From: Panacagrimonas sp041635265
GTDB taxonomy: Bacteria > Pseudomonadota > Gammaproteobacteria > Nevskiales > Nevskiaceae
Direction: 5' to 3'
NCBI GenBank assembly: GCA_041635265.1
Contig: JBFJJV010000056.1
Location: 1-18,134, forward strand
DNA length: 18,134 bases
Numbering within the stretch: position 1 is the stretch's first letter; each line of letters starts with the position of its first letter. Under the pieces are notes generated by a model. That model had not been told where the DNA came from. It worked only from the letters and a program-made list of their open reading frames with translations, and searched no databases. Position numbers and translations under genes: made by a program. This document shows positions 1 to 6,790 of the stretch, piece after piece.

Positions 1-134
1 GCAAACCAAAGCATGGCGCCCGCATGTGCGGTGCCGAAGGGATTGAGGATTCCAGCTTGGACTGGCATCTCGCCGATGACCTTGTCCTCGCGAACTTCAA
101 CAATTTCGAATTGAATATGACCGTTAATTTTCAT
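1..134 (-). CDS. PaaI-family hotdog thioesterase, N-terminal fragment cut by the window edge
   Basis: Reading from the ATG at 134 towards position 1 gives about 44 residues beginning MKINGHIQFE, with a later stretch MPVQAGILNPFGTAHAGAML. The pattern 'G-x-L-N-P-F-G-T-x-H-A-G-A' is the conserved helix-start motif of the PaaI-like hotdog acyl-CoA thioesterases, where the N, H and G residues line the active site. Such enzymes hydrolyse acyl- or aryl-CoA thioesters in the cytoplasm. The gene starts 28 bp after the stop of the SDR gene on the same strand, so the two are probably co-transcribed. No strong ribosome binding site is visible before the ATG (CGCGGCAAC precedes it), which may mean translational coupling. 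The C-terminal two thirds lie outside the window, so the substrate class cannot be judged. Confidence 0.72.
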   Translation of the reverse strand, partial: MKINGHIQFEIVEVREDKVIGEMPVQAGILNPFGTAHAGAMLWF

Positions 135-148
135 GTTGCCGCGCGGTA

Positions 149-166
149 CTGAGTCAGCTGATTCAG
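149..166. repeat. 18-bp inverted repeat over the SDR stop codon
   Basis: On the minus strand the sequence CTGAATCAGCTGACTCAG is an inverted repeat with one mismatched pair (two 9-base arms, no spacer). It includes the SDR stop codon and lies 15 bp before the thioesterase ATG. With no spacer it would make a poor RNA hairpin, so a protein-binding palindrome or chance are the alternatives. Confidence 0.3.
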
Positions 167-903
167 TAGCTTTCTTTAAAGGGGCGAAGATCCAGTTCCT
201 GAGTCCAGGCAGATCGATGTTGCTTGTGCAGATGCCAGTAATTATCGGCGATGGCTTCAATATTGAGCATGCCATCCTCGCCCAGACGCTCAGAGAAGTC
301 TGGTGCAAATTTCTTCAGTCGCTCGCCGTTGATGCCTCCGTCGATGATGACGTGCGCGACGTGCAGGCCCTGCGGGCCGAATTCGCGCGCCATGCTCTGC
401 GACACTGCGCGAAGCCCAGCCTTGGCCGCCGCGAAATGCGAAAAATTGGGTTTGCCGCGCAGGCTGGCTGATGCGCCAGTAAAAATAACCGTACCGCGGC
501 CCAGCGGTGCCAGGCGTCTCGCTGCTTCTCTGCCGACCAGAAAGCCGGCAAAGCATCCCACGCGCCAGAAATCTTCAAACTGCTCAGCACTCAGAGTCTT
601 GAAATCAATGATCTGATTATTGCCGGCATTGAACACCACCAGGTCCGCTGGCGCGCGGCCTGCACCCGGGTTCATCGCTGTGTCGAAAAGTGAGATGACG
701 TCCTTTTCTGAAGTGGCATCGGTCACGATAGCTGCGCTGCTGCCACCCCTGGCTTTGATCAGCGCATCGATTGCATCAATTTTTTCCTTGGTGCGCCCTG
801 CTATCAGGACGTGGTAGCCCTCGCTCGCAAATCGCAGACTCAGGGCGGCACCAAGGCCTTGCTCGGCTCCAACGCCGACGACAACTGCGCTTGGTTTGTC
901 CAT
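163..903 (-). CDS. short-chain dehydrogenase/reductase (SDR) with Phe at the catalytic Tyr position
   Basis: A 246-residue protein of classical SDR length. The N-terminal dinucleotide-binding motif is a variant glycine-rich turn, GVGAEQGLG (about residues 10-18), and FNAGNN (91-96) stands where NNAG is usual. The strand before the active site reads VIFTGASASLRGK (139-151). The catalytic YxxxK is FAAAK (F157, K161). As I recall, a subgroup of bacterial SDRs with the TGA(S/T)ASLRG motif carries Phe here, so this is probably a family trait and not damage; its effect on catalysis is not known to me. The start is supported by AGAGGAAA 6-7 bases upstream of the ATG. The gene lies 76 bp downstream of the cyclase gene and 28 bp upstream of the thioesterase gene, all on the same strand. 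Substrate unknown; an NAD(P)-dependent role on an acyl or hydroxy-acyl compound would suit the neighbours. Confidence 0.88.
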   Translation of the reverse strand: MDKPSAVVVGVGAEQGLGAALSLRFASEGYHVLIAGRTKEKIDAIDALIKARGGSSAAIVTDATSEKDVISLFDTAMNPGAGRAPADLVVFNAGNNQIIDFKTLSAEQFEDFWRVGCFAGFLVGREAARRLAPLGRGTVIFTGASASLRGKPNFSHFAAAKAGLRAVSQSMAREFGPQGLHVAHVIIDGGINGERLKKFAPDFSERLGEDGMLNIEAIADNYWHLHKQHRSAWTQELDLRPFKESY

Positions 904-931
904 GTATGTTTCCTCTGCATTTATCTCGGAG

Positions 932-955
932 GCAGACTTTAACCCGCATGTCTGC
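932..955. repeat. inverted repeat between the cyclase and SDR genes
   Basis: GCAGAC (932-937) and GTCTGC (950-955) form a 6-bp inverted repeat with a 12-bp spacer in the 76-bp gap (904-979) between the cyclase stop and the SDR ribosome binding site. It has no T-tract in either direction, so it does not look like a terminator. It may be an operator or chance. The gap shows no clear sigma-70 promoter. Confidence 0.25.
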
Positions 956-979
956 AGTTTTGCTGATCAGCTCGTTGGA

Positions 980-3900
980 CTAAGTCAGAGTGTCTTCAAT
1001 GCCTGCCAATGCTAGGCGCCGCTGCTGAATGAGTTCCTGATCCCAGTGGGCGCCAATGCGACTGAAAATTGTGCTGGCCAGATCCAGTTCCCTGTTTGTC
1101 TGGCTTCCCATGGATATTTCGGCGAGCGCGAGATGAATTCTGCCCATTTCATAAGCTAACCCCAGTTGCATGGCGTAATTCAGGCCTATTCGCAGCTGTT
1201 TCCTCGCTTCTTCTGGTTTGCCGCGAATGATCCAGATTCTTGCCCGGACAAGGGCCAGGCTGGGCCGACCGATCGGGATGATGCGCGAAAATACGCGCAG
1301 ACTTTTTCGGATTTTCTGCAGCATTCGCAACACAGACGCCTGTTGGGAGCGGTCTTCGGCTGCCGCACAAAGCACCTCCTCCATGCAAAGATAAGAACTG
1401 ACCTGAAGCCAGACCAGTGGCGCCCTTTCCAGCGCGACTTCGATCGTTTCGCGCACCAGATCAATCGACTCCTCTCTTTGACCGTCCCTGCACATGGCAG
1501 CTGCATGCAATCCGCGCGAAAACAATTCGGCAGCGGCATCCGGCCGGCTCTGTAGTGATTCGCGAGCGCGTGCCAACAGTTGCAATACTTTTGGACGATC
1601 TGCACGGAGGCCTTGCCGATGCATCAGTCCAGCCAAACCTGCGGAGCCCCAAGCGAGGAAAAGTGGATTGTCGGTGTCAGCATTGCGAACCAGCGCTTTT
1701 TGCAACACGCCTCTGCCTTCTGCCAATTGACCTTGATAGGCGAGAACATGACCCAGAGCCGACATGACGTTCCAGGCACGTGATCGATCACCCTGCGACT
1801 CACATCGACTGAGTGCATCGCGCAGCCAGCGTTCCGAGTCCGACCAGACACCTAACTGTGCAAGCAGGGAGCCTTGCGCCAGTCTGATCCACGCTTCCAC
1901 GGTTACATCGCGCGCCCGTTGGGCGACCGCAATGCCGTCAGCAAGGCTCTGCTCACTTTGTTTTGCTTTGCCCGCCGCAGAATAGAGCAGCCCAAGCCAG
2001 GCCAGGGCACGTGCTTGCTCCGCACTGGGACGCTTCTCTGCGGTGGCCAGGCGCTCGAAGCGCAGGGTGGTATAGGCCAGTGCCAGCGGGTCGTTGTCGT
2101 AGTACAGAATATCTGGCAGCAGGTCGTAGGCTTTGACCGTCATGCGCAGTCGTGGCACGTCCTTTCGTAAGTGGCGCGGTGCGCGTCCGCGCAAGCCGAG
2201 GGTGCGCGCGGCCAGTTCTTTCGAAAGCGCCCATGCTTTCCCCGCGCCGCTGCTTGGAATGCGCTCCCCAAACGCGCGAAGCGCCTCCTCGATGTGCCGT
2301 CGGGAAGCGCGCTCATCACCCATCCGGTGCAGTGCCTGAGCCAGGCCGAGCTCTGCTTCCCAAGCCAAGGGGTGATCGCTTAGAGCGGGACTGCGTCCTC
2401 GCAGGGTTCGCGCATTGGAGAAATGTTTTGCGGCCTCCCGATTGGCGAAGTCGGCGAGGGCCGTGCGGCCGGCTTCCAGCCGCTTCTCGAAAGCTTGCAG
2501 CCAGTGCTCCGCCTGCTCCCAATGTCTGGCCAGTTCTGCCGCGTCCACTGGGGCTGCTTCCTGTGACTGAGCTTCGAGCCATTGTGCGTAGCCGGCGTGG
2601 AGTTCACGCCGTCGCCGGTATGGCAGGCTATCGTAAGCCGCATCGCGGATCAGGGCGTGATGAAAGCTGTATTGGATGGCAGGCTGATCGGAATCGATTC
2701 GATGCAAAAATCCCAGTGTGCACAGACTGTCCATCTGATCGCGGAGATCTTCTTCGGGCTCAGGGTTCATCGCCATCAGTGCGGGCAGGGCAAAACGAGC
2801 GCCGATAACGGCGGCGACGCGCAAGGCGATCTGTTGTTTCTGATTCAGGCGATCAAGGCGGCTGGCGATGACGCCGCTGAGGGTGTCCGGCATGTGTAAA
2901 TATGCGCCGTCGCCGTCGGCACCATCGATCCAGTCGGCATGGCCGTCGATCAGCTGCAGGCGGCCGCTATCCAATGCATCGGCGGCAAGTTCACGGCAGA
3001 ACAGGGGATTGCCGCCGCTGTTATGGACGATCCAGTTATCCGCTCTCTCGCTTAGTGAACATGCGCCAATCGCAAGCTGGGCCACGAGCGCACGGTCTTT
3101 TTCAGGCAGAGGTCCCAGCGTGAGCTTTTGCATGCCCAACGCCGATATGCGCTTGAGCACGTCGGGTGGCGCGTTGGTTTCCATTTCCCGAGTGCTCATG
3201 ATCAGCAATAAACCGCTGGCCGGCTTGCTGGCGTCTTGCGTCAGGCGTGCCAGCAGCGACCATGACAGTGAATCCATCCAGTGCGTATCTTCAATGCATA
3301 GCATCAGGGGCGCGCGAGCGGCCGCGGCCCTGATGAGTTGCGCAATGGATTCTCGCGTGCGCAGCGCGCGCTCGGCGTCATCGGTGTCCGGCAGGTGCTG
3401 CGGCGCTTGTCCCAGAAATGCCTGCAAATAGGGGTCAAGCAAAGTCTGGTTCTCGGTCTTGTCTGCAGTTTCCAATTCCAGCAGGCTGCGTATCACCGAG
3501 CCCCAATGGGCTTGCGGTGCCCCATCGCCCGCACGGGCTTCGGCGATCAGGCTAAGCACGGACAGAGACCGTGCTTGTGCCGATATTTCTCGGATCAGTC
3601 GAGTTTTGCCGATTCCTGCTTCGCCAATCAGTGCGATGAGGCCGCCGCGGCGCTGGCTGACCAGGGCGTTGAGCTGGCTGCGCAGAATCTCTATCTCCGG
3701 GTCGCGGCCGAACAAGGGTGTGCGTGCGTCAGGGAAATTCCTGTGATCTGGGAGTAACGTCGGTTTGCCTGTGGCCTGAAAATGCGTTGAGGCGGATTCC
3801 ATTCCCTTGACGTCGATCAGTCCCTTCAAGACGTAATCGATGCGGTTCCGACTCAAATCTTGTGTTAATTGATCGCAAAGCGGTCCCGGCGAGGCGTTTT

Positions 3901-5047
3901 GCATGAGACGTGCTGCAAAATTCATGGTGTGCCCGATCAGCGTGTAGTGGCTGCGATGCCTATTGCCGATCAGGCTGCAGAACACGCGGCCCGTGGCGAT
4001 GCCGGTGCAGCACTCGATGCCGAGCTTTACCAGCGCGGATAGCATGGCCAGAGCGCATGATGCGGCGCGCGCGGCGTCGTCTTCATGTACGCGTGCGCTC
4101 AGACCAAAGGCAATGACGAGGACGGGGCCTTTGTCATCCACTACGAACTGAAGGATGCTGCCCCCGTGCTCGCTGACGATGCCTTGAATAATCCGCGTCG
4201 CATCGTGGGCGCGGCGACCTTCGAGCCGACCGTGACTGATCAGGTTCGGCAAGCGCGCGAAAATGACACTGGGCCGCCGGAACTCGGCGAGCCAATGTGA
4301 GTCCAGCCGCGCCAGATTGTGCAGAATAGGCTCGCACACATGTGGCAGCGCGAGCGCACTCGGACAATCCTGCTGCTGGGCAAAGAAAGGGGCACTTCGC
4401 GTATCGATCGGCTTGCAGGAGCGCACCTGTACCAGGCCCAGAGCCATTGGCGAAACTGTGATCCTGCCATCGGCAAGGGCCCAGACCTCCTCTGTCGTGA
4501 TCAGGGCATTATTCTGTGCCAGTGCATCCGCGCGCTGAACCTGTTCAAATGCCGGACCACTGAGCAGACAGTGCCATTTGCCTTGATGTCCGCCCACGCG
4601 ATGCGCCAGAAACTGACCCGCCCCGAGCGAAAATCGCAGCTGCGGCGCTTTGCCCTGCAGATCCGTCGAATACGTTTTCAAAGCGTTCAGCGCGGAGCTG
4701 GCGGCCCTGTTGATCGCGCCCGCCAGGCTGCTGTCGCCCGGGATTGACGTCCACAGGACGAATAAACCATCGCCGCCAAAGACAACCAGATCGCCGCCCT
4801 CGGCGCCGAACGTCTCGATCAGGCGTCCGATGCTCAGTTCGATCAACTCACTGGCCAGCTCAACTCCCTGAGGACCTTCGGAGACAAGACGCTCTACTCG
4901 GCCGGTAAATCCCACCACATCGACAAATAGCAGGGCACCCGAAATTGGCCACTCTGCGTAGCGCTGGTCAAACTTCGCACCGAGCGCATAACGCTCTCGC
5001 AAAAATTGCGGGAGAAATCGGCCCAGCGATGTCGAATCAATGGTCAT
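980..5047 (-). CDS. ADCY10-like protein: tandem class III nucleotide cyclase domains, STAND/AAA NTPase, TPR-like tail
   Basis: A protein of 1355 residues from the ATG at 5047. Cyclase domain 1 (about 33-190) has FVDVVGFT with metal-binding D43, and FGGDGLFVLW with D93. Domain 2 (about 256-425) carries GIATGRVFCSLIG and HYTLIGHTMNFAAR, placing T369, N376 and R380 at the nucleotide-binding and transition-state positions. The halves are complementary: domain 1 lacks N/R and domain 2 lacks the metal Asp residues, so one composite site is expected, as in human soluble adenylyl cyclase. The adenine-contacting Lys of domain 1 is Val (V89). Next come a P-loop GEAGIGKT (475-482), Walker B LMLCIED (581-587), GNPLF (679-683) and FHHALIRDAAYDSL (795-808), typical of STAND regulators, then a long helical TPR-like region. 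No signal peptide or membrane segment is seen. An in-frame ATG at 5170 was rejected because it would overlap the divergent flavoprotein gene and add an unrelated N-terminus. Confidence 0.9.
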   Translation of the reverse strand: MTIDSTSLGRFLPQFLRERYALGAKFDQRYAEWPISGALLFVDVVGFTGRVERLVSEGPQGVELASELIELSIGRLIETFGAEGGDLVVFGGDGLFVLWTSIPGDSSLAGAINRAASSALNALKTYSTDLQGKAPQLRFSLGAGQFLAHRVGGHQGKWHCLLSGPAFEQVQRADALAQNNALITTEEVWALADGRITVSPMALGLVQVRSCKPIDTRSAPFFAQQQDCPSALALPHVCEPILHNLARLDSHWLAEFRRPSVIFARLPNLISHGRLEGRRAHDATRIIQGIVSEHGGSILQFVVDDKGPVLVIAFGLSARVHEDDAARAASCALAMLSALVKLGIECCTGIATGRVFCSLIGNRHRSHYTLIGHTMNFAARLMQNASPGPLCDQLTQDLSRNRIDYVLKGLIDVKGMESASTHFQATGKPTLLPDHRNFPDARTPLFGRDPEIEILRSQLNALVSQRRGGLIALIGEAGIGKTRLIREISAQARSLSVLSLIAEARAGDGAPQAHWGSVIRSLLELETADKTENQTLLDPYLQAFLGQAPQHLPDTDDAERALRTRESIAQLIRAAAARAPLMLCIEDTHWMDSLSWSLLARLTQDASKPASGLLLIMSTREMETNAPPDVLKRISALGMQKLTLGPLPEKDRALVAQLAIGACSLSERADNWIVHNSGGNPLFCRELAADALDSGRLQLIDGHADWIDGADGDGAYLHMPDTLSGVIASRLDRLNQKQQIALRVAAVIGARFALPALMAMNPEPEEDLRDQMDSLCTLGFLHRIDSDQPAIQYSFHHALIRDAAYDSLPYRRRRELHAGYAQWLEAQSQEAAPVDAAELARHWEQAEHWLQAFEKRLEAGRTALADFANREAAKHFSNARTLRGRSPALSDHPLAWEAELGLAQALHRMGDERASRRHIEEALRAFGERIPSSGAGKAWALSKELAARTLGLRGRAPRHLRKDVPRLRMTVKAYDLLPDILYYDNDPLALAYTTLRFERLATAEKRPSAEQARALAWLGLLYSAAGKAKQSEQSLADGIAVAQRARDVTVEAWIRLAQGSLLAQLGVWSDSERWLRDALSRCESQGDRSRAWNVMSALGHVLAYQGQLAEGRGVLQKALVRNADTDNPLFLAWGSAGLAGLMHRQGLRADRPKVLQLLARARESLQSRPDAAAELFSRGLHAAAMCRDGQREESIDLVRETIEVALERAPLVWLQVSSYLCMEEVLCAAAEDRSQQASVLRMLQKIRKSLRVFSRIIPIGRPSLALVRARIWIIRGKPEEARKQLRIGLNYAMQLGLAYEMGRIHLALAEISMGSQTNRELDLASTIFSRIGAHWDQELIQQRRLALAGIEDTLT

Positions 5048-5138
5048 GGAACTTGATCCGCGTTTGTCGGCGCTCGAGCGAAATAGAATGGGGTGGCTTT
5101 GGGGCAGGAGTTGGCTTGCAGATAGGGGAGATTGAGGG
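5048..5138. promoter_or_regulatory. divergent intergenic region between cyclase and flavoprotein genes
   Basis: This 91-bp gap must hold both promoters if the two genes are expressed from here. A perfect 10-bp palindrome, CGCTCGAGCG (5071-5080), lies in its middle, and TAGAAT (5084-5089) could be a plus-strand -10 element, though no good -35 lies 16-18 bp upstream. For the plus-strand gene, GGAG followed by an 8-base spacer to the ATG at 5139 is a good ribosome binding site. For the cyclase gene only a weak GGAT precedes the ATG. Confidence 0.4.
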
Positions 5139-6785
5139 ATGAAGCAGGCAGGGCGCAACAAAGTGGTCATATTGGGTGGCGGCGTGGCGGGAATGAGTGC
5201 TGCCCATGAACTTGTCGAACGAGGCTATGCGGTGACTGTGCTCGAGGCCCGTGACGTGGCCGGCGGCAAAGCACGCAGCATCCCGGCCACCTTTGACGGC
5301 TTGCCCGGAGAGCACGGGTTTCGGTTTTTTCCGAGCTTTTATCAGCACTTGACCCACACGATGAAGAGCATTCCCTTTGGCCGGAATGCCAATGGCGTGC
5401 GCGACAACCTGGTTAACACCAGCCGCGCGGCAGCTGCGCGTTTCGGCAAAGACCTGGTCATGATGGGCACACGTTTTCCCCAGAGTCCGCAGGATTTCCT
5501 TGATCTGGCCGATGATTTTTTTGGTAACCCTTTCGGCTTGAGCGATGCCGAAGCATCATTTTTCGGGCGCAGACTCATGCAGATTGCATCGAGCTGTGAT
5601 GAGCGAAGGCGTCGGCAATACGAGGAAATTCCCTGGTGGGATTTCATAGAAGCCGAGAGATTCTCCGCGAATTACCGAACGGTCCTGGGTTCGGCGACAC
5701 GCTCGCTGGTCGCGGCGGATCCGCGCAAGGCGAGCACGCGCACCATCGGTGACATTACTTTGCAGGCTTTCATGGGTGTCACCACACCCGGGCTGGTCTA
5801 TGACCGGGTGCTCAACGGTCCCACCAGTGCCGCGTGGATCGAGCCCTGGCTCAAGCAGTTGCGTGCCCGTGGTGTCGAATACCGCATGTCCTGCCCGGTT
5901 CGAGCCATCGAGTGTGACGCGTCCGGCGTCAGCGGTGTCCTCGTGTCCAGGGGCAAGGGGCAGGAAGTAGTTCGCGGCGACTGGTATCTGGCTGCGGTGC
6001 CAGTAGAGCGCATGGCTCTTCTGCTGAATTCAGCCATGCTCTCACTCGATCCGGCGCTGGCCAATATTCGAGCACTGAGCGCGCACGTCGACTGGATGAA
6101 TGGCATCCAATTCTATTTAAAGCAGAAAGTGCCGATTGTTAACGGACATGTCATGTACATCGACTCACCGTGGGCGCTGACTTCGATTTCGCAGGCGCAG
6201 TTCTGGCCCGATGTGAAATTTGCGGACTTCGGCGATCGCCAGATTCGTGATTGCCTGTCGGTGGATATCTCCAATTGGGAGGCGCCAGGTGTGCTCTACG
6301 ACAAGCCGGCCAGGACGTGCACTTTCGAGGAAATTGCCGAGGAAGTCTGGCATCAGATCCGCGTCAGCCTGAACGTTGGCGGCGTCCTGCGACTGAGCGA
6401 TGAAATGCTCCACTCCTGGTTTCTTGATCCAGCTATTCACCAGCACTCAGGCGCACAAAGTGAACTTCACAACCATGATCCCCTGCTGATCAATGTAGCG
6501 GGCAGTTGGAAGCTGCGGCCGCGGGCCGATACCGCCATTCCGAACTTCTTTCTGGCATCGGACTACGTGCAGACCAATACCGATCTGGCCTGCATGGAAT
6601 CAGCCAATGAAGCTGCGCGTCGCGCCGTCAATGCCATTATCAGTGCATCTGGCTTGCCCGATAGAACGCCGTGCGAAATTTTCTCAATGCCCGAGCCTGA
6701 GCTGTTCAGCAGATGGCGGACGCGGGACAAGATTCGCTTCGACCAGAATCTAAAGTGGGACGCCAGCGTCATGCAATCTGCATGA
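5139..6785 (+). CDS. FAD-dependent amine oxidase/phytoene-desaturase-like oxidoreductase (548 aa)
   Basis: The N-terminus has a Rossmann FAD motif, VVILGGGVAGMSAAHEL (residues 9-25), followed by VLEARDVAGGKA (34-45), where E36 would hold the FAD ribose and the GGKA turn is typical of phytoene desaturases and hydroxysqualene dehydroxylase-like flavoproteins. GEHGFRFFPSFY (57-68) follows. A C-terminal FAD-contacting segment, FFLASDYVQTNTDLACMESA (470-489), completes the fold. No transit or membrane segment is obvious. Automatic pipelines often label this family 'hydroxysqualene dehydroxylase', but no squalene or hopanoid genes are seen here, so the substrate should be left open: a hydrophobic isoprenoid or fatty chain is likely. 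The start is supported by GGGGAG upstream. The gene ends 5 bp before the oppositely oriented end of a second, longer flavoprotein gene. Confidence 0.87.
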   Translation: MKQAGRNKVVILGGGVAGMSAAHELVERGYAVTVLEARDVAGGKARSIPATFDGLPGEHGFRFFPSFYQHLTHTMKSIPFGRNANGVRDNLVNTSRAAAARFGKDLVMMGTRFPQSPQDFLDLADDFFGNPFGLSDAEASFFGRRLMQIASSCDERRRRQYEEIPWWDFIEAERFSANYRTVLGSATRSLVAADPRKASTRTIGDITLQAFMGVTTPGLVYDRVLNGPTSAAWIEPWLKQLRARGVEYRMSCPVRAIECDASGVSGVLVSRGKGQEVVRGDWYLAAVPVERMALLLNSAMLSLDPALANIRALSAHVDWMNGIQFYLKQKVPIVNGHVMYIDSPWALTSISQAQFWPDVKFADFGDRQIRDCLSVDISNWEAPGVLYDKPARTCTFEEIAEEVWHQIRVSLNVGGVLRLSDEMLHSWFLDPAIHQHSGAQSELHNHDPLLINVAGSWKLRPRADTAIPNFFLASDYVQTNTDLACMESANEAARRAVNAIISASGLPDRTPCEIFSMPEPELFSRWRTRDKIRFDQNLKWDASVMQSA

Positions 6786-6790
6786 TCGGC

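Noticed and set aside
2152..2808. Plus-strand open frame of 218 codons inside the cyclase gene
   Set aside because: Arg/Pro/Ala-rich low-complexity translation typical of an antisense frame in GC-rich DNA.
5048..5170. Extension of the cyclase gene to an upstream in-frame ATG at 5170
   Set aside because: It would overlap the start of the divergent flavoprotein gene by 32 bp and adds an unstructured 41-residue N-terminus with no cyclase similarity.
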